Shown here: in pieces, positions 29,547-41,165 of the stretch | How positions within the stretch are numbered: position 1 is the first letter of the stretch | Layout of the letters: each line of letters starts with the position of its first letter | From: Ctena decussata | Lineage: Eukaryota > Mollusca > Bivalvia > Lucinida > Lucinidae | Assembly: GCA_963989385.1 (NCBI GenBank) | Contig: OZ022507.1 | Span: 55,687,400 to 55,751,399 of the forward strand | DNA length: 64,000 bases | Direction of reading: 5' to 3' | Position numbers and translations under genes: made by a program | The notes under the pieces: model-generated | What the model was told of the DNA's origin: nothing | Databases searched by the model: none | Seen by the model: the letters and a program-made list of their open reading frames with translations, nothing else

Positions 29547-30690
29547 ACAGTTCCGGCAGCGCAAAACCGTACATGCGCTTCGCAAGAAATTCGCGTTCAA
29601 AACGCGTTCGAAACGCGTATTTTTCAAACGCGTTTTGCGATTTAGAAACGCGTTTGTGAAAGAACCAATCGAATTGCTGCATAAAATCGCGAATAATCGC
29701 GTTTGTACGCGAAATTCGCTTTAGCCAATCAGAACTGCGATTCCAGTTCGCGTTTTTCGTGACTTCGCGTGCGCACACGTTTGGTGTTTAGACCAATGAA
29801 AATTGCGTTTGTCGAACGCGTTTCGGTCTCGTATACACTGGTTCCTAGCTTCATTGACAATGCTATTGAAAAACTGAGAACCAACTAAATTTGGTAAGGA
29901 TTTGCCTTTTTCAAAATTATTTTCGACGAAGTATATAGAGAAAATTATATCTATGGAAATAATAATGAAATCCCGGTGCCAGGTTCAGGACCGAAAACAA
30001 CACATTTTTGCTAGAACTTGAAATTATTTAAATTTAAGCCCTTTGTGACTCTCCAATTCCCCCAAAATTAGAGAATAAACTTTTTCAGCGTCAACGGATG
30101 CTGAAAGTCCGTCACGATGCAGGTCCAAAATGTTGTTTTGGATCGCAACCGAAAATCTCATCTTTATTTCCGGTTACCTAAAAAGTGCAAACAATACTTT
30201 GATTGAAAATATATTATCGATTATGAGACTTACTGCGAACATAATTAAAAGCACAGAAAACGAACTAAAAATATTTATATGAAAACAATATAATATATAA
30301 ATCCAATTGATAATTCACTGTAAAACGCTGCAAAAATACTGGATAAATTGTGATGCGCGTGCGACCATATTATGGCTGCTTCGCACGCGTTTTGCGAGAT
30401 CGCGTTTTGATTGGCTTATTATGAATCGCGATTTTCGCGTTATCTACGTCACAGAGAAACGCAAATAAACTTTTCTGATTGGTTAAGTTATACTACGCGA
30501 AAATCGCGGATAACACGCGTTTCGCATGGGTTTCTCGGGAAGCGATTTGATTGGATATTTGGAAAACGAGATAAACGCGAAAAACGCGAATCAACGCGTT
30601 TCAAAACGCGTTCCATACACACGCACGAAAAACGCGTTGCACACGCGTTCAAAACGCGAAAATTGTACGGTTTTGCGCTGCCGGTACTGT
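29547..30690. mobile_element. CGCG-rich inverted-repeat element (1.14 kb)
   Basis: Terminal repeats of 26 bp begin ACAGTTCCGGCAGCGCAAAA and match at the right end with one mismatch. Both arms (about 29560-29830 and 30350-30680) are dense in AACGCGTTT, TTCGCGT and CCAAT/ATTGG words, while the centre is ordinary AT-rich DNA. No target duplication is obvious and no transposase is encoded. CpG density is far above the surroundings. Confidence 0.8.
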
Positions 30691-30937
30691 AACACTCCAC
30701 CAATGCAGAAGCAAGCGAGTAGTTTGCAGTTGCAGTTATCGATAAAGGGCCTGTATGCCGAGAGTTAAACAGATTTGAATATTGTAAAATTTGGCGGGTA
30801 GATGACATCGAAATGAAAAATTACTGTACATGATTTTGACTGCTGCTTAGATTTTGACAAAAATTCACGATAGCTGACCATGGCCGGAAACGAGGATTTT
30901 TACAGCAATGCATTGTATGAGTAGGTATCAAATTAAA

Positions 30938-31018
30938 TGGCAAACCTCAGTCTTCGCTGTCGGTTTTCAACAGGTCCCTCGGGAGGTGGCAAATATTACT
31001 GTATGATAAACCATGTTT
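30938..31018. mobile_element. Half copy of foldback family B
   Basis: AACCTCAGTCTTCGCTGTCG, GGTTTTCAACAGG and TCCCTCG match 2430-2487. Confidence 0.6.
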
Positions 31019-31274
31019 GATCCCTTTAATCATAACTGTGTGCTAGAGCTGTCTTGATTGTACATGTACTCTTGCAATTTTTGAAAAAGAAAAAAAAAAT
31101 AGAAAAAAGGCCGATAGCTCCATAAGATATCCCTGTGTTTCCCCTTGGCCCTCGAGCAATGGAATATAAACAAAAGCGGGACAATGAATAGGGCCCAGGT
31201 CTGTTTATTGTATTTTACCAGTTTATTAATTTTTTAATATCAAAATATCTAGGTCATTTTAGTTGCCAACTATA

Positions 31275-31470
31275 CTGAGGCCCTCCCAGGGGTTTTGTGG
31301 AGTTGGGGAGAAAGGCCATTTATTTTCAGGGAGCTGGGGAGCACTTGCAATTATTTTCAGGGAGCTGGGGAGCAAGCTGTCAATTTTAGGGAGCTGGGGA
31401 GCACTGTCTGTCAGAATGTAATTGTCTAAATTGTTTTGTCTTCTTGGGGGCTGCGCCCCCAGACCCCCCT
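31275..31470. repeat. GGGAGCTGGGGAGCA short repeats and GC-rich hairpin
   Basis: Three units of TTTTCAGGGAGCTGGGGAGC occur, then TTGGGGGCTGCGCCCCCAGA. The start (GAGGCCCTCCCAGGGG) is mirrored at 48625-48642 by CCCCCTGGTAGGGCCTC. The same hairpin word occurs inside both Harbinger-like elements. Confidence 0.55.
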
Positions 31471-32603
31471 TTATACATTAAATTCATTAACATCTGTTAC
31501 TACTAGTACATTCATCTGTTCTAAAATATACAATCTGGCGACTTCAAAAATGACATGCGGACCAGACACTTGGCGAAATTTTGAATGAAACATGACCTCA
31601 ATATCAATTCTAAACATATTCACTGTTATGAAAATTGGTTTGCTGGAAAGGCAAGTGCAGCACATGTTGTGCCTATTTAGAAAGATAGCGCCATCTTGAT
31701 ATTGTCTGCTTGGAGAATATTTTGCTATATCATTTACTAGACCATTGCCTGCAGATCTTATACATCAGCAACAGAAAGTTGCCCTTTTCTCAGTTTGTAC
31801 TTCCCTCCTCTAAGAATCAGATACTTACTACTTGGTAAGACTGTTTTAGTTTTAGGATTTGTGTTTAAAAATCAATAGTTGCAGTCGGCAGGTCTGCGCT
31901 GTCATAGGCATAAAGTCAGTAGGAGCTTCAAGTTCCCAAAGCAAGCAAAGTTCTGCATCTCGCTGCCAAAAAAGTTCTGGACCTTGTTGCACAAGCATAG
32001 GAAGGGACGTTCTGGACCAAATTGCACTAGTAAAAGTATGTGCGCGGAACCTAAAGCTATACTACTTGACATTTCTGTGAAGCTTTTGCTTTTCCAGATT
32101 CAAAGCAACTTAAATTTTTATTATCTTGGGTTGCTCTGGCAACCAAGCCAAACAAGAAGTTGGCATAAAAACTACTGATAGGGGACCACTGAAGACACAT
32201 TTGTTTATTTTTATACAGTATCTGTTTTTTCAGCGGTCCCATTGAAGTCAATGACAACTTCAACTGCCATAGCAACCGAAGAACCATAGCAACTGGCATG
32301 AAACTTATGAAAGATGTTACATTCCGACTACAAAGGGCCAATACGTCGTTTGAAAATCTTTAAAATGAACGGATAGCTAATAGACACTGGACTACAGCCC
32401 TATTCTGTGAGCTTGGCCCAGTAGAGCTAATAGTTGGTTTAATAGTTGCAGATATAACCTGTTTGCTAAGAGACCGTTTTTAAATCCCCTATTAAATAAG
32501 GCCAATGCGGACATTTAAGAGGCGTATACTGTCTTCCCCTCTGAGTATGCGATTTCTGTCTGCTTTCATTATATAAAAATGCAAATGTTGTGGTTTGATG
32601 ACA
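31471..32603. other. No supported gene
   Basis: Overlapping frames at 31859-32341 on both strands have no splice or family support. GGTTGCTCTGGCAACC and two CCATAGCAAC words at 32127-32292 resemble RFX X-box sites, without a gene to attach them to. Confidence 0.35.
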
Positions 32604-33128
32604 ATCGCAATTATCTCATCATTCGCTTTAACACGTATCAACACAATCAACTGCGGGAAATGTATTGAATTGTATAGGAAAGACACGTTTCATACGATAT
32701 TATAAAATCATCATTTAACACCGACTTTTTATGCACAAAATTCTTCTTCAGTGTTTTGATTGTTTTTTCATAATTTTATGTTATAATTTAATTGGGGGAT
32801 TTTTAGGTTATAAACATTACCCCTCAAATGGCATACTTATATAGTTAAATGCACTAAAAATGCAGGGGGGGCATCTCTATTTATTTCGCGAGATCATTTT
32901 TATATACAAAGAAACATATTTTATGCAAACGGATTCGAAATCTGCAATAATTATTCTTTTTATAGTTATATATATAATTAAACAGGAGAAACATAAACAT
33001 AATTGGGGGAAATTAACTATATTTGAAAAAAATATTTAATGTTTTTGCGCGAAAACCCAGCAGTTCACCTGTATATCTGCTTACTAACAAAGTATCGATT
33101 TTTCAAATGAATGGATTTGTTGCTTTTA
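32604..33128 (+). repeat. 0.5-kb dispersed repeat F, copy 1
   Basis: It is over 90% alike by eye to 47513-48055 in the same orientation, from CGCAATTATCTCATCATTCG to AATGAATGGATTTGTTGC. No coding signature or obvious termini are seen. Confidence 0.8.
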
Positions 33129-33219
33129 ATATGATTTATAAAAGATAAAAATATAAAAAGGTTCTACCTGTTGTAGACAAAAGAATAAGTCGATGGTCGA
33201 TGTGGGTGTGGGGAGCAAC

Positions 33220-33245
33220 GGGGGGGGGGGGGGGGGGGGGGGGGG
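33220..33245. repeat. Poly-G tract
   Basis: About 26 consecutive G. Confidence 0.9.
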
Positions 33246-33592
33246 TAGCAACAGGGAGCGGCATTCAAGGCAGGTGAGGGGGATTACCGAATAGCTAGCT
33301 ATGGAAATTTTGTTTCTCCAAATCTGGGGACCTTCCTTTTTTGTTCAAAATAATATTGAAGGGGGGAAACACTTAATTTGAATCCTTAGGCTTTTTAAGA
33401 CTTAAAGTCGATTTTATTTTCTTCATAAAATGATATTTTATATTTACGCACTCTATCCTTTAAAACATTTGTACTTTCAGTTTCTAAATATAGATGCGTT
33501 GAAAAAAAATCACGTAGCTTCTATGAGCATGATGAGTATCCGAATGTATAACCTTGCAAATTATCAGTGTGTACATTTAGCAAATCTTTTAA

Positions 33593-34473
33593 GGGACGAG
33601 TCATTTATTATCAGGTGGGGGGGGGGGGGGGGGGGGGGGTCGGGTACATTTTCATACGAGTCCCCAAAATTTTTCCGACCCCCCCCAGTCTCACCAGAAT
33701 TTTTTTTCCGACCCTCCCCCCCCCAGATAGGTGACAAAAAAGTTTATGACCCCCCCCCCACCATCCCAACTCCCCAGCTACCCTTCACCCACATACTGCA
33801 TTACCTTTTTTTTTTAAGTCAGACTGACCTTAATCCAACCTGTATGAAACACAAAGAACATTTTCTTTCTTTGACAGGTTGATAAATCATGCACATTAAT
33901 GGTGTTTAACTTTTGTCAGCATATTTTGATATTTCTCACGTTTTCCTCCCGCATATGGTCATACACTATCTGTTGTTGAATGTCCAATAAAAATGTTAAT
34001 AATAGTAATGGAGGGGGGTCTGGGGGCGCAGCCCCCAGAAGCCACAATAGCTTTGCTGATGACAAGGCAACTGGAAAGCTGATATCACAAATGCAGGCAT
34101 TAAATAATCCAGAACTAAATCATCTGGTCTACATGATTTTATAGACAATTGCATACTGTCTTACTAGCAAATTTATGAAAAATATCTTTTTTTTTATATG
34201 AAGTGGTCAAGTTTTGTGTGTCAGTTCTATAAATGTCTCTCAGCCTGAGTTTAAGTTAACAAGAATATAAGTAAGGGGGTCTGGGGGCATTTTTTAAAAA
34301 AATAAGACTGATGGAAGAATTCTGACCCCCCCCCAATATGCCGAATAAAATATATGACCCCCCCTGCTCCATGGCTTTTTTATTTCCGACCCCCCCAGTA
34401 CATCACAAAAAAAAAATTCCGACCCCCCCTAAATGTACCCGACCCCCCCACCTGACAATAAATGCCTCGTCCC
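33593..34473. mobile_element. Harbinger-like MITE with internal G/C tracts
   Basis: The termini GGGACGAGTCATTTATTATC and ACAATAAATGCCTCGTCCC are inverted. TAA is duplicated at 33590-33592 and 34474-34476. TWA duplications and GG-starting ends are typical of PIF/Harbinger. The interior contains a poly-G run, many CCGACCCCCC words and GGGGGCGCAGCCCCCAGA. No transposase is encoded. Confidence 0.72.
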
Positions 34474-34476
34474 TAA

Positions 34477-35173
34477 AGTTATGAGCTATTTTATAGGTGT
34501 GTAATACTTTCATTCCGAACCTTTCTACGAGAGAGCCTGCACTGCTTAGACTAGTCTGCGTAAATGCGCATTCTAGTCAGAAAAAGTGTAGTGCGTACTG
34601 GAATTAGTAAGATGTTGCGTGATTTGACTCTCTGTGCACTTACTGAGCAGACTATTCATATGCGCAGTTCGAAAATGCTCATCTGAAGACTTTAAATTAT
34701 TCGCGTGGCGCAACTCTAAATATTCCAGCCACATTCAATGACAACAGATTTATTCCTCATGCTCAGCTGACACACAACGCTGAAACAAGGGTGTCATTAA
34801 CGTTGGTTAAACGTTAAGTACTATGACCTTGAATTACCGTTGATTTTGACGGTTACTGTTACTTTAGACATAGCTGATTATATGAGGCGCAAATTTGTAC
34901 TTAGTAACAAAGAGGCTTATTGAAGATACTTTACTATAGTTTACCCACTGATAAAAAACATTGAATCACAGTGAATCAACGTTGATGTAATGATGATTCA
35001 AGAATTTGTGTTCGCTGGCTTGATAAGACTGAAGTGCAAACAGCACAGATCCTGATACGACTGCTCTACTAGGCCTGCAAAGTGTGTCCCAGTAGTACGA
35101 ACTGCAGGATATTCTAACTATTATACTGGTCTCAAAAGTAGACTTTAGACATGTTAAAAATCGGGACTTAGTT
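34477..35173. other. Mostly featureless; weak GTTGAATCAAC palindrome remnant
   Basis: 34940-35010 contains TTACCCACTGATAAAAAAC and GTGAATCAACGTTGATG, a decayed relative of family G2. The rest is not recognised. Confidence 0.4.
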
Positions 35174-35293
35174 GTCTACCGCCATTTGACCTTGAAAACA
35201 TCAATTTTCGTCCGATCTCCGAAGTTAAGCAACGTCGAATCCGGTTAGTACTTGGATGGGTGATCGCTTGTGAATACCGGGTGTTGCAGAATT
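35174..35293 (+). pseudogene. 5S rRNA-like sequence
   Basis: The stretch follows animal 5S rRNA end to end: GTCTAC start, TCCGATCTCCGAAGTTAAGC, GGTTAGTACTTGGATGGGTG and GAATACCGGGTGTTG. Several changes fall in otherwise conserved helices (ACCGCCATTTGACC, GTCGAATCCGG, GATCGCTTGTGAA). T runs after 35303 could end Pol III transcription. It may be a diverged single gene, a dispersed pseudogene or a 5S-derived retroposon head. No second copy is in the window. Confidence 0.75.
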
Positions 35294-36404
35294 TTGTCTG
35301 CTTTTCTTTTTTTTCTTTTCTAGTCTTATTTTTCACTTTAATAGGTTTGTTACATTCTACCGTTTACCGTCTACTGTGCACTGTCTACTAGCTCTTTGTT
35401 TTGGAGCATGCTGAAAAGTAGTGCATGTTGTTCGCGGTTTTCTGTATACTATTTACTTCCTATGAAGTGTCTACTGTCTGTCTACTGCGTCCTGAGTACT
35501 TTACTGCGGCCTGTCTGCTACAACATAGACGTGGTGCAAGCACAGAGGCATGGGTAGAAGGTCGCAGCATGTGCGCCTGTTTAAGCGCATCCGGACTCTA
35601 CAATGATGTACCTTCAACCAAAGTGGAGTCGCACAAACAGATGGAACCCACATAAGCACCATAGTAACCCGCACTTTATGGGAGCTAAACTCTGGTGGCC
35701 CGTTAGAATAATAAATGCATGCCAATAATTCTATGTAGGACATACTTATATTTAGGCAGTAAAACACACACGCAGACACATCTAATTATCTGGGCTGGGT
35801 TGCATAAAAGTCCATTAACTTAAGCTGGCATTAAAATTTAAGTTGGACTTAAAATCTTAATTCTCCGTAAGTTAAGTTGGCCTTAAGTTATCGTTGCATA
35901 GAACGTTTTAATGCCAGCTTAACTAATGACGACTTAAGCTGACATTAACTCCAAATTGCACGCACCTTCCTGTTGCAAATTGGACACGACGGTAACTGTA
36001 ATGAAAGAATAAAAGGGGAAAAAAACAAAGAAATATTCGAAAATTCAGAGAGTTCGGTTTGCGGAAAGTAATATGCAAGCTGCGATGAGTGTCCATACAG
36101 CATGATCCCAGTCTCCATGGGTCAATTCACTTGATTTAGACCACTGTCAGAGGGAAAAAAACATAGAAACACGAATCCGTGTTAATTGATAGATCTACTA
36201 GGTCTATTTTCACTTAAAATGTTGTTTTTACGCAGCTTTGAACTAAACCGTCATTTCAGTGACGTCACAATGACGATTCGGCACGCGCCAATTAAGGTAG
36301 TTGACTGAGCGAATAATATGGTAGAGTTCAAATTAAATGGTACACATCTGTGTACAATTTAGATTTACACAAGTCGGCGATAGCTAGTCTGTTGTATGAT
36401 AGTG

Positions 36405-36613
36405 CTGGTTGTGCGCCCAGCGCAGACTCAAATCAGTCTTGGCATCCACCCAGTCTGATCAGAGTCTTCGCTGTCCGCATGGAGGTAGCTTAGATCCTTC
36501 GCTACCATTTGAGCACTTAACGAAGAGTCTGATCAAACTGGATGGAAGCCCAGGCTGATCTGAGTCTGTGCTGGGCGCACAACCACATGGTTGGTTTTGT
36601 CGTGTCGCGGCTC
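36405..36613. mobile_element. Palindromic MITE, family A, left end truncated
   Basis: It begins within the arm at GGTTGTGCGCCCAGC and runs to CGCGGCTC. Confidence 0.85.
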
Positions 36614-36635
36614 AAATGAGGTTATCATCCGTATG

Positions 36636-36871
36636 CGCAGCTGCGTCAAGACAAAACCAACAAAGTGGCAAGTCCATCAAAGACTTAGATCAGCCTGGGA
36701 ACCCGCCTAGTCTGATCAGAGTATTTGCTGTGCACTAAAAGGGAAGCCAAGGGTCTAAGCTAGCTTCATGCGGATAACACAGACTCTGATCAGTCTTGGG
36801 GAATACACAGGCTGATCTGAGTCTTCGCTGGACACATATGCCACTTTATTGGGTTTGTCATGTCGTGGCTC
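36636..36871. mobile_element. Palindromic MITE, family A, diverged
   Basis: CAAGACAAAACCAACAAAGT through GTCATGTCGTGGCTC. It lies only 22 bp after the previous copy. Confidence 0.82.
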
Positions 36872-38097
36872 ATATGCTTTCGTATAGTGTGCTTTGCATT
36901 TAAAAAAAGAAAATAAATCCGACCAGCTTGCGCATCTGCTCGATCTCGTTAGAGACGGCGCTATTCATGTATTTGCTTTTATGATGCTAAAACAAGAAAA
37001 CTTTGTCCTTATTCTTTTCACTGTTCTGCCTTTGACTTGGCGCTGATGACCCAAACCACTAGGACAGAATTCCCGAACAAACAAACCAGACAAAGATCAA
37101 ACTGCTCCGAATGCATGGGGGTAGTATGACCAGGATCTGCTGTGGTTTCCTACTGAGTGACGCGGATTTTACGTCCCATCTACACACACATCATCTGGCA
37201 ATGGGACTGTGGTTTAGAGAATTATTCGAAAGACCGGTGACGCGAGGAATCAAACCTGCGAACTGTGTATCGGTAGTCAGGCGCGAAACCACTACAGTGC
37301 CATTGGTCGTATCTCCTAGCAGTGAACTTTTACTCTGCTTATACGTGTAGTAACTAGTTATAGCGTTTCAATATCGTATATATTCGAATATTTTCAATCC
37401 TCACCAGTCATGACACAATTACGCCATATTTCTTTTCTTTTGCTGGGAAATTATTTATACTGACGAAATTTGTCAAACCTTTGTTTATACCGTAAACAGT
37501 TTGTTTCTGACGACATTATGACTTGGGTGTCTACCTTTCATTGTCACCTTTTGCTAAGCACAGGCAACTCCGGATGGATGTAACAACCAATTTTAGTACC
37601 TCTCGGAGGTACCTATGAAAGTTTACAAAGCGTGGTTAAGCAGGCCTATGAAAAGACGTTAGTGTGTACAGAAAAAATAGTACCCATGATTTTTATTTCA
37701 AAAACATATATACAACTATATGTTTTAGTTTAAATTTATAAACGGTTTCAATTCAAATAGCATTTTCTGCTGGCAGTGTATTTTTACTCGTATGCTACTA
37801 CATGTATTCTAAAACTAACACTGACTTGTCAGAGTGGCATGGATCTTGGCGGAATTTGGCCTCCATTGACCCATTTATGCCCAGTGGACTAGACCTCTTA
37901 TTCTATCTTTACCAAATGAGTATGTTCATTTGACAGTTAAGGTTTTCCCAGGTTCAGTTTATTTTTATCATTTTTACTTAATGCTAAAGAGTAATACCCA
38001 TTTGACTCAAGCAACGAACCTGCGATCTCTGTTTTGGTAGTCTTCCGCCTTCTCCTCTATACTACTGCCGCCTCTGCACGAGAGGAAAAAGACAGAG
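36872..38097. other. Mostly featureless; solo end of a foldback family
   Basis: 37559-37640 has CAGGCAACTCCGGATGG, GTACCTCTCGGAGGTACC and GTTTACAAAGCGTGG, matching the terminal part of the giant foldback at 56805. 37220-37290 may be a decayed tRNA-like SINE head. No gene is supported. Confidence 0.45.
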
Positions 38098-38218
38098 ACG
38101 AAAAGACGTCGAAATGACGTCGACGTGACGTCATCTCAACTTCCTGCAGGTATTGCAACACATGACGTCGAAATGACGTCACGTCGCATCGGCGTCATGT
38201 GTCTGCTGGAACTGGCCA
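38098..38218. mobile_element. GACGTC palindrome, family G1
   Basis: Repeated GAAATGACGTCGACGTGACG in one arm and ATGACGTCACGTCGCATCGG in the other. The right end is GTGTCTGCTGGA. Confidence 0.75.
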
Positions 38219-38229
38219 AACTTCACAGA

Positions 38230-38248
38230 GAGAGAGAGACAGACAGAC

Positions 38249-38281
<33 letters not shown>
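38230..38281. repeat. (GACA)n/(GA)n microsatellite
   Basis: AGAGAGAGAGACAGACAGAC with further GACA units. Confidence 0.95.
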
Positions 38282-38284
<3 letters not shown>

Positions 38285-38597
38285 CGAGAGAGACAAGCAC
38301 TTTCATTTGCGTAATAATTTAGGACTGGTCGCAAAATATGTTCCTCCCAATAAGGGTTCAAAGGACTTTTAGAAGAATACATCAATTTCATACAACAAGG
38401 GGGAGAAATACAGTATCACTTGTTTTCATGATCAGAATGAAATTTCGATGTCCAGATGGGCTATGGGTTTTGAATCAGAGAATGGTATGGCAGCGAAAGG
38501 AGGGGGCTGGGCTCCGCTTTTCCTATGCTTTACCCAAGATACAATGGGTCTCTGACCCCGGCTGCCCCTATGCAGACGACGAGAAGCTTTACCTTTA

Positions 38598-38706
38598 CCC
38601 AGCAGGCACACACCGTTGAATCAACATTGAATCAACCTTGATTCAACATAATGAAGTTGAATTAAGGTTTAATCAAAGTTTGTTTAATGTTATTTGCCCA
38701 ATGGGT
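38598..38706. mobile_element. GTTGAATCAAC palindrome, family G2
   Basis: It starts CCCAGCAGGCACACACCGTT and continues with repeated TTGAATCAACATTGAATC and TTGATTCAAC words. Other copies are at 48722-48842 and 63882-63960. Confidence 0.7.
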
Positions 38707-38811
38707 ACCTATCCCGCCGTCGATGGAATTCAGGCTTCCTCTACACACAGCCTTTCATTGCGATATGACTGAAATCCGATTGAAAGGGACACTGACTGAT
38801 TTGATTGTTGG

Positions 38812-39125
38812 TTGGTTGGTTGATTGATTTGATGCTTAACGTCCACGGTAAACAACTAAGGTCATGTCGGGACCATCTGATTTGATTGACTGTGTTGTTG
38901 CTTTACGTCCACCGTAAACAGTTATGGTCATGTCGGAACGGCCAGTTAACCTAACCACACTATTTCTGGGCAGGCTTAGACCTCCTAAGCGGTTAACCAG
39001 TACAAAGTGCACATATTTTCGCCAGTAACTGACAACTGCCCTTCTTGAATCAGCGGAAGGAGAAATGAAAGTAAATGGCCAGACCGGGTATCGATCTCAA
39101 GACCTTTGACTTATAAGTCAGTTAC
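38812..39125 (-). mobile_element. tRNA SINE (first family) with duplicated tail
   Basis: The order is tail (TTGG/GATT)n, GTCCACGGTAAACAACTAAG, then the same tail block again (CCGTAAACAGTTATGGTCATG), the body GACCTCCTAAGCGGTTAACC, and a decayed tRNA head. It provides the uninterrupted reference for the retrozyme insertion site at 4407. Confidence 0.82.
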
Positions 39126-39238
39126 AATATCAATGCCATCTGACTATCATGAGCAAAACGGGAAAAACATGAGTCTACCAAATTAGCCTGCGCATACGCG
39201 CAGTTTGATAACGATTTCACTGTCTGCTTACACATATA

Positions 39239-39476
39239 AGCCACATCATGTGATTTCCAACAATGTGGCATTGGTGACAAGCAAAGGCTCTGGTCAGACT
39301 GAACAAAAGTGCAGTCTGATCAGAGCCTTCGCTTGTCACATCAGCCATCTATGGAAGTGGCCCAAGCCATACAGCCAATAGCGAGGTTTCTGGTTACCTT
39401 GTGTGACTGGTAAGGATGATCTGAATATCACATGACAAAACTGCCACATTGTTGGAAATCACATGATGTGGCTCAT
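39239..39476. mobile_element. Palindromic MITE related to family A
   Basis: GCCACATCATGTGATTTCC and its exact inverse GGAAATCACATGATGTGGC close a palindrome. It keeps CAACAATGTGGC next to the end and CTGATCAGAGCCTTCG in the middle, as in family A. The outermost 15 bp and the arm tips differ. A family A scrap follows to 39545. Confidence 0.78.
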
Positions 39477-39811
39477 ATATTGTGCCAGAAAACAACAAAA
39501 GTTGTGATCAGGCTGCGTAGATGCGCAGGCTGATCAGAAATTTCGCTGACCGCACATGCTCCAAAAGACTATTTTTTCTCATGGCACGGCGCATTTTATG
39601 ATTTGATATTACCAAGTTAGCGTAACGAAGTCTAACCCCAACTGGCCCTACGGCCAATAGGCTTTGGAAAACTTTAGTCTTTTTACCCATTTTCTTATAC
39701 AGCGTCTGATCTGGGTCTGTACTGCTGATTTATGTCTCGTGAGTGGTTTGCTGGGCTTTAATTGGGGCAATTTGGAAATAGGTGTCGTAGCAGAGGTAGA
39801 GGCGTACAGGT

Positions 39812-40150
39812 TTGACAGCACAGTCGGAGAAAAGAACACAGACCTTTGAGATGAGATGCTACCGAAGACTAATGAACATTTCGTACAAGGATTGCATAAC
39901 CAATGAGGAGGTTCGCAGAAAGATCCAATCCGCCACTGGAGTATATGATGAATTCCTGGCCATGGTCAAGAAACGGACACTAAGGTGGTCTGGCCACGTC
40001 TCCAGGTTTTCTTAGGCGATTCAACGGGACACAGTGAAAGAAAAAGGAGATTAAGACAGAAAAAAGAGGTGGGCAGACAATATAAAAGAGTTGACGGGGA
40101 TGGACATTGCCAGCTTAACCAGAGCAGCTAGGAACAGGACAACGTGAAAA
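39812..40150 (+). pseudogene. LINE reverse transcriptase C-terminus (RTE-like), broken
   Basis: The frame reads EMRCYRRLMNIS, NEEVRRKIQSATG and LRWSGHVSRFS before a stop at 40013. After it, RKKRWADNIKE, TGMDIASLTRAARNRT and WKW continue in shifted or interrupted frames. This is the conserved C-terminal end of the endonuclease-reverse transcriptases common in mollusc genomes. It is a dead fragment. Confidence 0.82.
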
Positions 40151-40195
40151 TGGATTGTCTCTCATATTTCAAAATCTTCAAACTATCATTTTTCA

Positions 40196-41165
40196 TGCCC
40201 CCCGTGACGATAGTCAGGGGGCATTAAGATTTGCTCCTGTCTGTCCGTCCGACCGTCCGTCTGTCTGTCCGTTCGTCCGTCCGTTCGTCACACTTTACCG
40301 TATCGAGTTTGTGTAATCAACTCCTCCCACAGTTTTCAGTGGATCTTTTTCAAACTTCACATACATGTTGTGGACATATTGAAGATGTGCATATGGGTTT
40401 TGTTTGGATCTAGAATTAATTTTGACAGAATTACAGCCTTTTGAACTTAGTCATTTAAGGCAAATTTTTACATTGTAGGGTATGTAGTTTGTGTAATCAA
40501 CTCCTCCCACAGTTTTCAATGGATCTTTTTTAAACCTTGCATACATGTTGTGGACATATTGAAAATGTGTATGTGGGTTTTTGTTGGAACTAAAATTGAT
40601 TTTGACAGAATTACAGCCTTTTGAACTTAGTCATTTTAGGCAATTTTTTACATTTGTAGGGTGAGGAGTTTGTGTAATCAGCTCCTCCCTCAGTTTTCAA
40701 TCGATCTTTTTCAAACTTACTTTGCATACATGTTATGGACATATTGGAAATGTGCATGTGTTTTGGTTTTTTTGGAGCTAGAATTGATTTTGACAGAATT
40801 ATAGCCTTTTGAACTTAGTCATTTTAGGCATATGTTTGCATTGTAGGGTAAGTACTATGTGTAATCAACTCCTCCCACAATTTTCCTTGGCTGTTTTTCA
40901 GACATCGGAGACTTGTTGTGGACACAGTGAAGTTGTGCAGGTTGGTTATGACAGGAAAAAAATAATTCTGAAGGAATTATGGCCTTTTACACTTGGTCAT
41001 TTTGGGCTGCATTTTGCACTATAGGGTATAAAGTTTGTGAAATGTTGTCAGTGGATTCTTTGTAAATAGCATTTGTGTTTGAAAGGTGCTTTAGGTACAC
41101 ATGTCCTGTGACAGGCGCTGCACGGGGGCATCATTAGTGTCTTACAGACACAATTTTCTAGTTGT
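40196..41165 (+). repeat. ~182-bp-period repeat with defined ends (family E)
   Basis: The left end is GCCCCCCGTGACGATAGTC and a CTGTCCGTCCG run. Units with TTTGTGTAATCAACTCCTCC start at 40307, 40488, 40668 and about 40857. The right end is CACGGGGGCATCATTAGTG and TTACAGACACAATTTTCTAG. Units diverge progressively to the right. Confidence 0.85.

Noticed and set aside
32127..32292. X-box-like (RFX) sites GGTTGCTCTGGCAACC and CCATAGCAAC
   Set aside because: Only near-matches to the consensus and not next to a recognisable gene.
33220..33260. Poly-G runs as assembly artefacts
   Set aside because: Several runs sit at equivalent places inside related elements, so they are probably real, though their exact lengths are unreliable.
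37044..37060. Possible extra hammerhead core (CTGATGACCC)
   Set aside because: No GAAA with a matching stem II and no stem I partner. The same holds for CTGATGA near 48468.
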